Counted from the first letter of the stretch, positions 1-9,608 are shown. The stretch is DNA of 64,000 bases from Actinomycetes bacterium (GCA_029782145.1 JAKOVH010000016.1:434001-498000), one strand, 5' to 3'. Program-made: numbers and translations. The notes: generated by a model from the letters alone, not told the origin.

Positions 1-1809
1 CGGGGGACCGAGGGCCGCAGCGGGCCTGCCCGATCGTGGTCCGGCGAGCACCGGACCGCGCTGCGGTGGTTCGGCGCGTCCGTGCTGCAGGCGGCGGTCG
101 GCGGTGCGGCGCTGAGCTGGTACGTGCGGCGCGAGAAGCTCGCCCGTGAGCGCCTCTGGGCGGCCGAGCGCCGCTACCGGCGCCTGGCCGACGCCGGCGT
201 GATGGGCCTGGTGTTCTGGGACGCCGACGGCGCCATCAGCGAGGTGAACTCGGCGTTCGCCGAGCTGGTCGGCCACCCGCGAGAGGCCTTCGCCGACGGG
301 ACCCTGCGTTGGCGCGAGTTGCTCGTCCCCGAGGTGCGCGGCCAGGGCGCGGCACGGCTGCAGGAGCTGCAGGCGAGGGGCTGGTTCGAGCCCTACGAGA
401 CCCGCCTGCAGCGCGCCGACGGCGAGACCGTCCACGTCATCATCGGCGGGGCGGCCCTCGACGACGCCGGCACCGAGGCGGTCAGCTTCGTGGTCGACGT
501 CACCGAGCGGGTGCGCCTGCAGCACGAGCGTGACCGGCTGCTCGAGGCCGAGCGCGCCGCCCGGGCCGAGGCGCAGACGGTGAACCAGCAGCTCCAGCTC
601 GTGGCGGCCATGTCGGCCGAGCTGAACGCCACGCTCGACCCCGGCCAGGTGCTCGACCGGCTGTGCCGCGGCCTGGTGCCGGCCCTCGGCCCGCTGTGCG
701 CCGTGTTCCTGCCCGAGGGCGACGCCGTGCGCTGCGTGGCCGCCGCGTTCGGCGGCGAGGTGCAGGTGGGCCGCGGCGTGCCCAGCCTGGTCGTGCCCGT
801 CACGTCGCGGGCCCACCCGCTCCAGCAGGCGTTGGCGACCCGGCAGGCGCAGGACCTCGGAACGGCGGCCTGCGCCGAGCTCTTCGGGTCCACTCCCGTG
901 GCCGACGAGTGCTCCGGGGGAGCGGTGGCGGTGCCCCTCCGGCTGGCCGGCGAGGTGCTGGCGGTGCTGTTCCTCGCCCGGCCGCCTGCACCCGGTGCGC
1001 TCGGCGCCACCGGGCTGCTCGCCGTGCAGGAGATCGCCGACCGGGCAGCCACCGCGCTGCGCAACGCCCGCAGCTACGCCCAGGAGCGGGGCGTGGGGCT
1101 GATCCTGCAGCGGGCGCTCATGCCGGTCCACCGTCCGGCGATCGCCGACCACGACCTCGGTGCCTGCTACGTCCCCGCCGCCATGGGTCGCGAGATCGGC
1201 GGTGACTGGTGGGACGTGCTGGCCCTGCGGGGCGGCCACCTCGGCGTGGTCGTCGGTGACGCCGCCGGTCACGGCATCCACGTGGCGTCGGTCATGGCCC
1301 GCCTGCGCCACGGCATCGACGCGCTGCTCACCATCGGGGCGTCCCCGGCCGAGGCCATCAGCGCCGTCAGCGAGCTGCTCGAGTCGACGGCGCAGGAGTC
1401 CTGCGCCACCGCCTTCGTCGCCGTCTACGACCCCGCCAGCCGGGTGATGGCCTACTCGCGGGCCGGCCACCCGGCGCCGGTCGTCCTGGCGCCCGACGGC
1501 ACCCTGACCCAGCTCGACCGTCCCGGCGGGACGCTGATCGGCGTCAACGGCATGCCCCGCGACGAGCACACCATCGAGCTCCCGGAGGGGTTCGTCCTGG
1601 TCGCCTACACCGACGGGCTCGTCGAGCGGCGCGGGGTGGCCTACGACGATCGCGCCCGCGAGCTGCGCGAGGCGCTGCGGAGGATGTCGGGCGAGGCGAG
1701 CGCCCAGGCCGTCGCCGACCGGTTGGTCGCCGAGATGGTCGGGCCCGACGCCGACGACGACGTGTGCGCCTTCGTGCTGCGCCACCGTCCCGCCGGGTCG
1801 GCCGGCTAG
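1..1809 (+). CDS. PAS-GAF-SpoIIE (PP2C-type) serine phosphatase, 5' end cut by window
   Basis: Probable signalling phosphatase that dephosphorylates an anti-sigma-factor antagonist (family knowledge). Counting from the GTG at 82, a hydrophobic stretch at residues 1-16 precedes a PAS domain (about 35-145), a GAF domain (about 175-335) and a SpoIIE/PP2C domain (about 360-570) with metal-binding acidic motifs IGGDWWD, GDAAGHG and a C-terminal DDDVCAF. The frame stays open to base 1, and the residues before the GTG (ALRWFGASVLQ) continue the membrane segment. The true start is therefore probably upstream of the window. No anti-sigma partner is adjacent. The convergent neighbour ends 6 bases away. 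Confidence 0.88.
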   Translation, partial: RGTEGRSGPARSWSGEHRTALRWFGASVLQAAVGGAALSWYVRREKLARERLWAAERRYRRLADAGVMGLVFWDADGAISEVNSAFAELVGHPREAFADGTLRWRELLVPEVRGQGAARLQELQARGWFEPYETRLQRADGETVHVIIGGAALDDAGTEAVSFVVDVTERVRLQHERDRLLEAERAARAEAQTVNQQLQLVAAMSAELNATLDPGQVLDRLCRGLVPALGPLCAVFLPEGDAVRCVAAAFGGEVQVGRGVPSLVVPVTSRAHPLQQALATRQAQDLGTAACAELFGSTPVADECSGGAVAVPLRLAGEVLAVLFLARPPAPGALGATGLLAVQEIADRAATALRNARSYAQERGVGLILQRALMPVHRPAIADHDLGACYVPAAMGREIGGDWWDVLALRGGHLGVVVGDAAGHGIHVASVMARLRHGIDALLTIGASPAEAISAVSELLESTAQESCATAFVAVYDPASRVMAYSRAGHPAPVVLAPDGTLTQLDRPGGTLIGVNGMPRDEHTIELPEGFVLVAYTDGLVERRGVAYDDRARELREALRRMSGEASAQAVADRLVAEMVGPDADDDVCAFVLRHRPAGSAG

Positions 1810-1815
1810 CGCGCC

Positions 1816-3987
1816 TCAGGGCAGGGGCACCCAGGCCACGTCGGCCAGGCTGGCCAGGTCGCTCACCTTCACCCCCGCCGTCGACACGGTGACCAGCCGG
1901 CCGTCGGCCACCAGCGCGCGCTGGATCTGGCTGGGGTAGCCGGGTCCCCACGGTCCGATGCACTCGCCCCCGCCGGGGCAGGGCGCCACGCCGCCGCCGG
2001 CGGTCGAGGCAGGGTGGGTGACCACGCCGACCTCGTCGATGGCGGTGTCGCTCACCCGGGTGACCAGCACGCCGGTGCGCTGGGTCATGTCGGCGTTCGG
2101 CGGCCCCCACTGGGTGACGGGCACGGCCAGGAGCCGGTCGGGCGACCACCACAGCAGGGCGTGGTGGTCGGACTCGGCGAGCGACTGGGCGTAGGGCACG
2201 ACGTGCTGGGCGAGCCGCTGCGGGCTCGCCGGGTCGGACACGTCGAACAGGCTCTCCTGGAAGCCGGTGGTGCGGCCGGTGTCGGTGGCGTCCTGGCCGA
2301 TGCCGAGCACCCGTCCCGGTGCCAGCTCCTGGAGGTAGGCCGAGTAGCCGGTGATCTTCAGCTCGCCGGCGACCCTGGGGGCGGTCGGGTCGCCCAGGTC
2401 GACCACGAACAGCGGGTCGGTCTGGCGGAACGTCACGACGTAGGCCTGCGGCCCGCTGAAGCGCACGCCGCGGATCTGCTCGGTGGGACCGAGGCCCGTG
2501 ATCTTCCCGACCTCGGCCAGGTCGGCGCCGTCGCGGCGCAGCACGGTGATGCGGCTCTCGCTGACCTGCGGCTGGGTGACCGGGGTGCTGGCCCCGCCCT
2601 CGGTGTCGAAGGCGACCGGCCCGCCCGCCCACGTGGGCTGGGTGGTGCTGGCGACCCGCAGGTCGCCCTCGTGCTGCGAGAGGGCGAACTGGCCCAGCAG
2701 GCTGCCGGGCACCGAGCCGGAGGCCTCGTAGCGGGCGGCCACCCCGGCGGGCAGGGAGAAGGCGTGCACGTCGGTGCGCAGCTCCTGCTGGTCGGGCTGC
2801 TCCGGCTGCGGCACCTCGGTCGTCGGCGTCGAGGTGGTGCTCGTCGCGGTTCCCGTGCCTGCGACGCGGGTGGGCAACGTCCGCCACTGCGGCCACCGGG
2901 TGGTGGCGACGTAGAGCGCGTCGGAGGAGGCGTAGACGGTGTCGGCCGCCGCCACCACCGCCGCCGACGGCAACGGCTCCACCGCGCCACCGGCGAGGTC
3001 GAGCCCCACCACGGTCACCACGTCGAGGCCGGCGAACGACGTCGGGTGGTCGACCGCCGCGCAGTCGACGGCTCGCTCGGTGGTGCCCTCCTGGCCTTCG
3101 ACGCTGATCGTCATCGACGGGAGCCAGTCGTCGAGCGTCGAGGTGGCGACGACCTGGCGGTTGACCTGCTCGGCTCGGTCGAGGGCCGCCTGCCCGCCGC
3201 CCGACGGGTACACGAAGCCGAGGTCGCTGGGGGAGGAGCGGACCACGGTGCGCACCACGCCGTCGACCATGCGGGCGTCGACGTACTGCCCGTCGACCGT
3301 GGTGGTGCCCACGACGGTGGGCTCGCCACCGAGCTCGACGCGGGTGAGGGCGGTGACGGCGGTGCCGGGCTGGACGGCGACGCCGCCGCGCACGTTGCCC
3401 GCCGGGACGGCCGTGGTGGCGCCCTGCTGGATCACGAGGGCGTGGTCGCCGTCGACGAGCAGGCCGACCGGCGCCAGCGGCGAGTCGGCGGAGTCGGACA
3501 GCGCCACGTCGGCCGTCACCGTCGCTGACTGCAGGTCGACGACCTGCAGTCGCCCCTTCACCACGGTCACCACCCGGGCCCCGTCGGTCCACGCCACGTC
3601 GGGCTCACCGATGCCCGGCTCCTGGGTGTTGGTGGTCGACGTGGCGTCGCTCGACCCGCTGCCGTTGGTCGAGCCCGTCGAGCCCGTCGAGCCCGCGGCC
3701 GACGGCGCGACGGAGGCGGCGCTGTCCTCGGCGGCGCCGCGCAGGGCCACCGGGTAGGCCACGCCGTCGAACCCGTAGGGCCCCACCCGGGCGCCGGCCT
3801 CGGCGTGGAACCAGTCGAGCAACCCGTCGCACGAGTCGAATGCCACCAGCCGCACGTCGCCGAGGGGCACCGCCGGCGGCCCGTCAGGCGGCTCGGAGAT
3901 GGTCTCGGTGCCCGTGCACGCCGCCGCCAGCCCCGCCACCGCCGCCAGCGCCAGCAGCGAGCGTCCCCGTCCCCGTCGGTTCGTCAT
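1816..3987 (-). CDS. Secreted beta-propeller lipoprotein
   Basis: 723 residues. The N-terminus has Arg residues, a hydrophobic run (LLALAAVAGLAAAC) and a Cys at residue 24, so it looks like a lipoprotein signal. A Ser/Thr/Gly-rich linker lies near residues 90-125. The rest resembles the actinobacterial/archaeal family of secreted proteins with a C-terminal beta-propeller (Beta_propel, PF09826-like), with repeated blade motifs such as YVVTFRQTDPLFVVDLGDP and LFDVSDPASPQRLAQ. Role unknown, probably extracytoplasmic binding or adhesion. It faces the SpoIIE phosphatase tail to tail. The family call is from recognised blade motifs, not a search. Confidence 0.82.
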   Translation of the reverse strand: MTNRRGRGRSLLALAAVAGLAAACTGTETISEPPDGPPAVPLGDVRLVAFDSCDGLLDWFHAEAGARVGPYGFDGVAYPVALRGAAEDSAASVAPSAAGSTGSTGSTNGSGSSDATSTTNTQEPGIGEPDVAWTDGARVVTVVKGRLQVVDLQSATVTADVALSDSADSPLAPVGLLVDGDHALVIQQGATTAVPAGNVRGGVAVQPGTAVTALTRVELGGEPTVVGTTTVDGQYVDARMVDGVVRTVVRSSPSDLGFVYPSGGGQAALDRAEQVNRQVVATSTLDDWLPSMTISVEGQEGTTERAVDCAAVDHPTSFAGLDVVTVVGLDLAGGAVEPLPSAAVVAAADTVYASSDALYVATTRWPQWRTLPTRVAGTGTATSTTSTPTTEVPQPEQPDQQELRTDVHAFSLPAGVAARYEASGSVPGSLLGQFALSQHEGDLRVASTTQPTWAGGPVAFDTEGGASTPVTQPQVSESRITVLRRDGADLAEVGKITGLGPTEQIRGVRFSGPQAYVVTFRQTDPLFVVDLGDPTAPRVAGELKITGYSAYLQELAPGRVLGIGQDATDTGRTTGFQESLFDVSDPASPQRLAQHVVPYAQSLAESDHHALLWWSPDRLLAVPVTQWGPPNADMTQRTGVLVTRVSDTAIDEVGVVTHPASTAGGGVAPCPGGGECIGPWGPGYPSQIQRALVADGRLVTVSTAGVKVSDLASLADVAWVPLP

Positions 3988-4030
3988 GCAGGGTTGGACG
4001 TCCCGACCCGCCCCCCGGTTCCCGCCAGAC

Positions 4031-4153
4031 GACCGCTGGCTCGATCGGTCACCTCATGAGGTGATGGATCGAGCCAGCGAAGGGCCGTCACACGACCGGT
4101 GGCTCGATCGGTGACCTCATGGGATCACCGATCGAGCCAGCGAACGGGTGTCA
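4031..4153. repeat. Tandem duplicated 63-bp hairpin unit behind leuD
   Basis: Two copies about 60 bases long lie 63 bases apart (4031-4090 and 4094-4153) and are roughly three-quarters identical, sharing TGGCTCGATCGGT and GATCGAGCCAGCGAA. Copy one is nearly a perfect 46-base palindrome (arms 4034-4056 and 4057-4079, one mismatch). Copy two has 15-bp arms (4100-4114 and 4125-4139). The last three bases of copy two are the leuD stop codon read on the minus strand. Probable transcription end signal of leuCD; there is no T-tract. See findings. Confidence 0.7.
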
Positions 4154-4747
4154 GGTGCTGGTGGAGGGCATCCAGGTGGGACGGGTGGCCTCGAAGGCGG
4201 TGATGGCGTCCTCGTGCTGGAGGGTGATGCCGATGTCGTCGAGGCCCTCCATGAACCGCTCGCGGGTGGCGTCGTCGAGGGGGAACTCGACGTCGACGCC
4301 GATGGCCGGGGCGCTGACGCGGCGGCGGTCGACGTCGACGGTGATCTGCAGCGTGGGCTCGGCCTCCACCGCCCGGAGCAGCTGCTCGGCCACCTCGCCC
4401 GGCACCACCACGGGCACCAGGCCGTTCTTGGTGGCGTTGTTGCGGAAGATGTCGCCGAAGCGGGGGGCGATCACGGCCTGGAAGCCGTAGTCCATGATCG
4501 ACCACACCGCGTGCTCACGGCTCGACCCCACACCGAAGTTGGGCCCGGCCACGAGGATGTTGGCCTCGCCGAACTGGGGCAGGTTGAGCACGAACTCCGG
4601 GTCCTCCCGCCACTCGGAGAAGAGGCCTTGGCCGAAGCCGGTGCGCTCGACCCGCTTGAGCCAGTCGCTGGGGATGATCTGGTCGGTGTCGACGTCGGAG
4701 CGGTCGAGGGGGACGGCGGTGCCGGTGATGGTGATGACGGGTTCCAC
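4151..4747 (-). CDS. leuD: 3-isopropylmalate dehydratase small subunit
   Basis: 198 residues, the normal length for LeuD. With LeuC it isomerises 2-isopropylmalate to 3-isopropylmalate in leucine synthesis (cytoplasm). Visible motifs are DTDQIIPSDWLKR near residues 17-30 and GVGSSREHAVWS near 70-80, the substrate-recognition loop of small aconitase-type subunits. The GTG at 4747 is chosen because GAGGAG sits 7 bases upstream and the protein starts in the usual place. It lies 11 bases after leuC, so the two are cotranscribed. The gene ends inside the tandem hairpin repeat. Confidence 0.97.
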   Translation of the reverse strand: MEPVITITGTAVPLDRSDVDTDQIIPSDWLKRVERTGFGQGLFSEWREDPEFVLNLPQFGEANILVAGPNFGVGSSREHAVWSIMDYGFQAVIAPRFGDIFRNNATKNGLVPVVVPGEVAEQLLRAVEAEPTLQITVDVDRRRVSAPAIGVDVEFPLDDATRERFMEGLDDIGITLQHEDAITAFEATRPTWMPSTST

Positions 4748-4758
4748 TGGTGCGCTCC

Positions 4759-6165
4759 TCAGTCCAGGTCGCGGGGGTCGGCGAAGGTTCCGGAGATGGC
4801 GGTGGCCGCGGCCACGGCGGGAGACACCAGGTGGGTGCGGCCGCCCTTGCCCTGGCGCCCCTCGAAGTTGCGGTTCGACGTCGACGCCGAGCGCTCGCCC
4901 GGCGCCAGCTTGTCGGGGTTCATGGCCAGGCACATCGAGCAGCCGGGCTCGCGCCAGTCGAAGCCGGCGGCGGTGAAGACCCGGTCGAGGCCCTCCTGCT
5001 CGGCCTGGCGCTTCACGGCGAACGAGCCGGGCACCACCATGGCCCGCACGCCGGCCTTCACCCGCCGGCCCTCGGCGACGGCGGCCGCGGCGCGCAGGTC
5101 CTCGATGCGGCTGTTGGTGCACGACCCGATGAACACGGTCTCGACGGGCATCTCGCGCAGCGGCGTGCCGGCGGTGAGGCCCATGTACTCGAGCGCCCGC
5201 CGGGCGGCGTCGCGCTCGCCCGGGTCGGCGAAGCTGTCGGGGTCGGGGACGGCCTGGTCGAGCTCGATGACCTGGCCCGGGTTGGTGCCCCAGGACACGA
5301 ACGGGCGCAGGGCGGTGGCGTCGATGTCGACGCTCTTGGCGAACGTGGCGCCCTCGTCGGTGGGCAGCGAGCGCCAGTGATCGAGCGCCGCCTCCCAGTC
5401 CTTGCCGGTCGGGGCGTACGGGCGCCCCTCGAGGTAGGCGAAGGTCGTGTCGTCGGGGGCGATCAGGCCCGCCTTGGCCCCCGCCTCGATCGACATGTTG
5501 CACACCGTCATGCGACCCTCCATCGACAGGCCCCGGACGGCCGAGCCCCGGTACTCGATGACCGAGCCGATGCCGCCACCGGTGCCGATGCGCCCGATGA
5601 TGGCGAGGATGAGGTCCTTGGCGGTGACGCCGGCGGGGAGCTCGCCCTCCACGTTGATCGCCATCGTGCCCGGCACGTGCTGGGGCAGGGTCTGGGTGGC
5701 GAGGACGTGCTCGACCTCGCTGGTGCCGATGCCGAAGGCCAGGGCGCCGAAGGCGCCGTGGGTGGCGGTGTGGCTGTCGCCGCACACGATGGTCATGCCC
5801 GGCAGCGTCAGGCCCTGCTCCGGCCCGATCACGTGGACGATGCCCTGCCCGGGCGTGCCCATGGCGTGCTCGACGATGCGGAACTGCTCGGTGTTGGCCC
5901 GCAGCACCTCGACCTGCTTGCGCGAGACGGGGTCGGCGATGGGCTGGTCGATCGCCTCGGTCGGGACGTTGTGGTCCTCGGTGGCCACCGTGAGCTCCGG
6001 CCGGCGCACGGTGCGGCCGTTCATGCGGAGCCCGTCGAAGGCCTGCGGGGAGGTCACCTCGTGCACCAGGTGCAGGTCGATGTAGAGCAGGTCGGGCTCA
6101 CCTTCGGCCCGGTGGACCAGGTGCTGGTCCCAGATCTTCTCGGAGAGGGTCCTGGCCTCGGCCAT
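4759..6165 (-). CDS. leuC: 3-isopropylmalate dehydratase large subunit
   Basis: 468 residues, full length. It carries the [4Fe-4S] cluster of the aconitase family: the SCTN cysteine and the pair in GCSMC are present, as are the [18 protein letters not shown] and QTLPQ motifs. The ATG at 6165 is preceded by AAGGACG; a longer frame to 6345 would run across the divergent regulator gene and is rejected. First gene of leuCD, transcribed away from an IclR-type regulator across a 53-74 base gap that holds a palindrome, as in the NdgR/LtbR-leuCD arrangement of other actinomycetes. Confidence 0.97.
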   Translation of the reverse strand: MAEARTLSEKIWDQHLVHRAEGEPDLLYIDLHLVHEVTSPQAFDGLRMNGRTVRRPELTVATEDHNVPTEAIDQPIADPVSRKQVEVLRANTEQFRIVEHAMGTPGQGIVHVIGPEQGLTLPGMTIVCGDSHTATHGAFGALAFGIGTSEVEHVLATQTLPQHVPGTMAINVEGELPAGVTAKDLILAIIGRIGTGGGIGSVIEYRGSAVRGLSMEGRMTVCNMSIEAGAKAGLIAPDDTTFAYLEGRPYAPTGKDWEAALDHWRSLPTDEGATFAKSVDIDATALRPFVSWGTNPGQVIELDQAVPDPDSFADPGERDAARRALEYMGLTAGTPLREMPVETVFIGSCTNSRIEDLRAAAAVAEGRRVKAGVRAMVVPGSFAVKRQAEQEGLDRVFTAAGFDWREPGCSMCLAMNPDKLAPGERSASTSNRNFEGRQGKGGRTHLVSPAVAAATAISGTFADPRDLD

Positions 6166-6208
6166 GGTTCCGTCCTTCGTGCTGTCGGCGGCGGGCTGCG
6201 ACTTGACT

Positions 6209-6225
6209 GTCTCAGCATATGAGAC
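6209..6225. promoter_or_regulatory. Candidate IclR/NdgR operator, palindrome between leuC and regulator
   Basis: Perfect inverted repeat GTCTCA-GCATA-TGAGAC (6-bp arms, 5-base spacer). A second overlapping repeat ACGAG-TAT-CTCGT follows at 6224-6236. Both sit between the divergent start codons, where an IclR-type regulator would bind. The operator overlaps the first possible ATG (6219) of the regulator. Confidence 0.55.
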
Positions 6226-6917
6226 GAGTATCTCGTGTCGTGGGAACGAGTGTAAGCGGCGTCGGCGTCCTCGACAAGGCCCTGATGGTCCTCGACGCGT
6301 TGGAGGGAGGGCCCCGGTCGCTCGCCGAGCTCGTCGAGGCGACAAGGATCTCCCGGGCCACGGCCCACCGCCTCGCCACCGCCCTCGAGGCCCATGGGCT
6401 GGTGCGGCGCGACGACGACGGCCGCTTCGCCCTCGGCACCCGTCTCATCGCGCTGGGCCGGGCGGCGGCCGAGGAGGTGCCCCTCGCCACCGCCGCGGCC
6501 GACGCCCTGGCCGAGCTGCGCGACGCCACGGGCGAGAGCGTGCAGCTCTACGTGCGCGACGGCGAGCGTCGGGTGTGCGTCGCCGCCCTGCAGTCGCCCC
6601 ACGGCCTGCGCACGATCGTGCCCCTCGGGGCCAGCCTGCCCCTGGGTGTCGGCTCGGCCGGGCGGGTCCTCGACCCGGGCGCGGCCGGGCGCCGCCGCGG
6701 CGACGGCCCGGGCTGGGTCGCCAGCGTGGGTGAGCGCGAGGCCGGTGTCGCCTCGGTGTCGGCGCCGGTCCGAGGCGCCGACGGGCAGGTCGTGGCCGCG
6801 GTGAGCGTGTCGGGGCCGATCGAGCGCACGACCCGCCAGCCGGGCCGCCGCTACGGCGACGCGGTGGTCGCCGCCGCCCGCAGGGTGGAGCGCGAGGCCG
6901 GCCTCCGGCAAGAGTGA
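6219..6917 (+). CDS. ndgR: IclR-family regulator, NdgR/LtbR-like, likely controls leuCD
   Basis: 232 residues at most. A winged helix-turn-helix (about 15-75; [24 protein letters not shown]) is followed by an IclR effector domain. The opening [20 protein letters not shown] is typical of NdgR/LtbR regulators, which sit divergent to leuCD and control branched-chain amino acid genes. The ATG at 6219 overlaps the palindrome and has no ribosome site; a GTG at 6240 is an equally good start and would give 225 residues. The effector domain looks slightly short. It ends 4 bases before ppx, so the two may be cotranscribed. Confidence 0.85.
   Translation: MRRVSRVVGTSVSGVGVLDKALMVLDALEGGPRSLAELVEATRISRATAHRLATALEAHGLVRRDDDGRFALGTRLIALGRAAAEEVPLATAAADALAELRDATGESVQLYVRDGERRVCVAALQSPHGLRTIVPLGASLPLGVGSAGRVLDPGAAGRRRGDGPGWVASVGEREAGVASVSAPVRGADGQVVAAVSVSGPIERTTRQPGRRYGDAVVAAARRVEREAGLRQE
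6227..6255 (-). promoter_or_regulatory. Candidate leuC promoter
   Basis: On the minus strand TTACAC (6255-6250), a 17-base spacer, then GATACT (6232-6227), close to the TATACT form of a -10 box. The -35 match is weak. The predicted transcription start would fall inside the palindrome 6209-6225, which fits repression by the divergent regulator. Confidence 0.35.
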
Positions 6918-6921
6918 GGGT

Positions 6922-8496
6922 GTGAGCGAACGGCCCCTCGCTGCCATCGACATCGGCACCAACTCGTTCCACATGGTCGTGGCCCGGGTGGGGGAGCTCG
7001 ACAGCGCGGGCGTGCCGGCGGGCCCCGCCTTCGAGGTGATCGCCCGCGAGAAGGAGATGGTGCGCCTCGGCTCGGGCGGTGGCGACATGAAGCGCCTGGC
7101 GCCCGACGCCATCGAGCGCGGTGTGGCCGCGCTGGGTCGCCTGGTCCGCCTGGCCGCGGTGCACGACGCCGACATCCACGCCGTGGCCACCAGCGCCGTG
7201 CGCGAGGCCGAGAACGCCGCGGTGTTCCTCGAACGGGCCCGCACCGAGGCCGGCGTGGAGGTCGAGGTCATCTCCGGCGTCGAGGAGGCCCGCCTGATCC
7301 ACCTCGGTGTGCTGCAGGCCGTCCCCGTGTTCGACAAGCGCCTGGTGCTGATCGACATCGGCGGCGGCAGCACCGAGATCCTGGTGGGGCAGCGGGGCCA
7401 GCCCCTCACCGCCGGCAGCCTCAAGCTGGGGGCGATCCGTCTGAGCCGCCGGTTCTTCCGCGGTGACCGGCTCCACCCTGGAGCGGTCGACGCCTGCCGG
7501 CGCCACGTGCGCTCGGCGCTGGCGCCGATGGTGCGCGAGGTCGAGAAGGTGGGCTTCGAGGTCGCCATCGCGTCGTCCGGCACCGCCGAGACCGTCGCCG
7601 CCATGGCCCACGCCCGGCGGGGGGCGGCGCCGCTGCGGACCTTCGACAACTTCGTGCTCACCCGGGCCGAGATCAAGCGGGCCGTGGCCGACCTCGCCTC
7701 GGTCCGCACCGTCGCCGAGCGCCGCCGCCTCCCCGGGATGGACCCCAACCGGGCCGACATCATCCTCGGGGGCGCCATCGTGCTCGAGCAGGCGGCCAAG
7801 GCGCTCGGCATCGACGAGCTGGTCATCTCCGGCAACGCCCTCCGGGAGGGCGCCCTGCTCGACGCCGCGTCCCGTCGCCGGGGTGCGACCCTCCACCACC
7901 TGCGGGACCTCCGGCGGCGCAGCGTGCTCCACCTCGCCGACGCCATGGACGACGACCCGGCCCACTCGGCCACGGCGGCGGCGCTGGCCCTCGAGCTGTT
8001 CGACGCGTTGGCGCGCTGGCACCGCTTGGGCGACGACAGCCGTGAGCTGCTCGAGGCGGCCGCCCTGCTGGCCAACGTGGGGTTGTTCGTCTCCCACTCC
8101 GAGCACCACAAGCACAGCTACTACCTGATCCGCCACTCCGACCGGTTGGCCGGCTTCACCGACCACGAGATCGAGCTGATCGCCCTCGTGGCCCGCTACC
8201 ACCGCAAGAGCGCACCCAAGGCCAAGCACGTGGAGTTCGCCCGCCTGCGGCCGGCCGACCAGGACCGCGTGCGGACGCTGGCGGGCCTGCTGCGCGTGGC
8301 GATCGCCCTCGACCGCTCCCACGACGCCCGGGTCGGCCAGCTCACGGTCGCCAGCAGCAACGGGGCCGGGACGCTGCGCATCTCGGTGGCGCCCGCCGAC
8401 GGCGCCGACATCGACCTCGAGCTGCAGGCCGCGCAGGAGCGCAAGGACCTCCTCGAGCACGTGCTGGGCCACCGGGTGGACATCCAGCCCGCGTGA
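6922..8496 (+). CDS. ppx: Exopolyphosphatase / guanosine pentaphosphatase (Ppx/GppA)
   Basis: 524 residues. The ASKHA-fold phosphatase half shows AIDIGTNSFHMVVAR near the N-terminus, the SAVREAEN segment, and IDIGGGSTEI near residues 142-151. The C-terminal half (about 320-500) is HD-like, with LANVGLFVSHSEHHKHSYYLI and DHEIELIALVARYHRK, as in long Ppx/GppA proteins. Expected reaction: removal of terminal phosphate from polyphosphate or pppGpp; which one cannot be told from sequence. GTG start 4 bases after the regulator gene, with GAGGG just upstream. Confidence 0.93.
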   Translation: MSERPLAAIDIGTNSFHMVVARVGELDSAGVPAGPAFEVIAREKEMVRLGSGGGDMKRLAPDAIERGVAALGRLVRLAAVHDADIHAVATSAVREAENAAVFLERARTEAGVEVEVISGVEEARLIHLGVLQAVPVFDKRLVLIDIGGGSTEILVGQRGQPLTAGSLKLGAIRLSRRFFRGDRLHPGAVDACRRHVRSALAPMVREVEKVGFEVAIASSGTAETVAAMAHARRGAAPLRTFDNFVLTRAEIKRAVADLASVRTVAERRRLPGMDPNRADIILGGAIVLEQAAKALGIDELVISGNALREGALLDAASRRRGATLHHLRDLRRRSVLHLADAMDDDPAHSATAAALALELFDALARWHRLGDDSRELLEAAALLANVGLFVSHSEHHKHSYYLIRHSDRLAGFTDHEIELIALVARYHRKSAPKAKHVEFARLRPADQDRVRTLAGLLRVAIALDRSHDARVGQLTVASSNGAGTLRISVAPADGADIDLELQAAQERKDLLEHVLGHRVDIQPA

Positions 8497-8586
8497 TCCG
8501 GCGCGCCGCCCGACCATCCGCGTTCGCGCCGCGGCAGCGTCCTACCGTCGTCACCGGCGTGGCGGGGGACGGGCCGTGGAGGTCGT

Positions 8587-9489
8587 GTGCGGCGTGCACA
8601 TCTGATGGTCATGTCCCTGGTGGCGGTGCTGGTGGGCGTCGTCGTCGTGGCCAGCCCCCTGTTCGAGACGTCCGCCGGCAGCTCGCCGCCCGAGGTGGTG
8701 CTGGCCTCGAGCGCCGCCCCCACCACCGCCACGACGGGCCCCGCAACGACCGGCCCGGCCGCCGTCGAGGCCGCCACCGTCGAGGCGCCCGCCGTCCCCC
8801 CGCCACCCGCGTCTGACGTCTCCGCCCCGCTCGTGGCGATGTACGGCGACAGCCTCGGCCTCGAGGTGGGCACCGCCCTGCACGACCAGTTCCCCGAGCT
8901 GCAGGTCCGGCTCTCGGCGTGGCCCGGCGTGGCCCTGTGCGACTACCTCGGGCGCATCGAGGCCGATCTGGCCACCGTGCGACCGGCGGCCGTGGTCGTG
9001 ATGTTCACCGGCAACACGTTCACCCCCTGCGCCCGGCCCGGAGGCCGCGAGCCGACCGACGTCGAACGTGAGGCGCAGTTCCGCGCCGACCTCGACCGGG
9101 TGGCGACGATGGCGACGGGCGCCGGGGTGCCGCTCTTCCTGGTGAGCCAGCCGCCGCTGCCGTACCCCTTCGCCCTGCAGCCCGACCTGAGCCCGGTGCT
9201 GCCCGAGGTGGCGGCGGTCGAGCGGGCTCGCGGTCGCGACGTCACCTACCTCGACGCCGGCGCGGCGCTGGCCGGGCCCGACCGCGCCTGGGAGCCGGAG
9301 CTGCCGTGCCTGGCCGACGAGGGCGCCGACGTGGGGTGCCAGGACGGGATGATCCGCGTGCGGGCGAACGACGGTCGCCACCTGTGCCCCTCCTCCGACG
9401 GCGTCACCGCCAGCTGCCCGGTGTGGTCGTCGGGCGCCTTCCGCATGGCGGCGGAAATCGACGCCGGCGTGCGTCCCCGCCTCGCCTGA
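8587..9489 (+). CDS. Secreted SGNH/GDSL-like protein, copy 1
   Basis: 300 residues. An uncleaved or cleavable N-terminal hydrophobic segment (about 7-25) is followed by an Ala/Thr/Pro-rich linker and an SGNH-type domain starting at MYGDSLGLEVG. It shares CDYL, GNTFTPC, CLADEGA, RVRANDGRHLCP and WSSGAFRMA with the next gene, clearly a paralog. The family usually acts as an esterase or acyl transferase on the cell surface; the substrate is unknown. GGAGG lies 4 bases before the GTG at 8587. A TACCGT box at 8543-8548 is a possible -10. Confidence 0.78.
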   Translation: MRRAHLMVMSLVAVLVGVVVVASPLFETSAGSSPPEVVLASSAAPTTATTGPATTGPAAVEAATVEAPAVPPPPASDVSAPLVAMYGDSLGLEVGTALHDQFPELQVRLSAWPGVALCDYLGRIEADLATVRPAAVVVMFTGNTFTPCARPGGREPTDVEREAQFRADLDRVATMATGAGVPLFLVSQPPLPYPFALQPDLSPVLPEVAAVERARGRDVTYLDAGAALAGPDRAWEPELPCLADEGADVGCQDGMIRVRANDGRHLCPSSDGVTASCPVWSSGAFRMAAEIDAGVRPRLA

Positions 9490-9579
9490 CGCGAGACGAG
9501 CGGCAGTCCAGGAGGTCGGGCGCCCTGGTCCACCGGGCTGACCTGGGGTTTGACGACAGCGCACCGGGGCGACCGGTGC

Positions 9580-9608
9580 TTGCGTCGTGACCGCCGTCAC
9601 CCTACGAT
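9580..9608 (+). promoter_or_regulatory. Promoter of second SGNH gene
   Basis: TTGCGT (9580-9585), 17-base spacer, TACGAT (9603-9608). The implied transcription start near 9615 lies downstream of the longer possible start codon (9587) and therefore supports the ATG at 9674. Confidence 0.5.

Noticed and set aside
4031..4153. CRISPR-like repeats
   Set aside because: Only two units, each an extended palindrome with no regular spacer, placed at the end of leuD.
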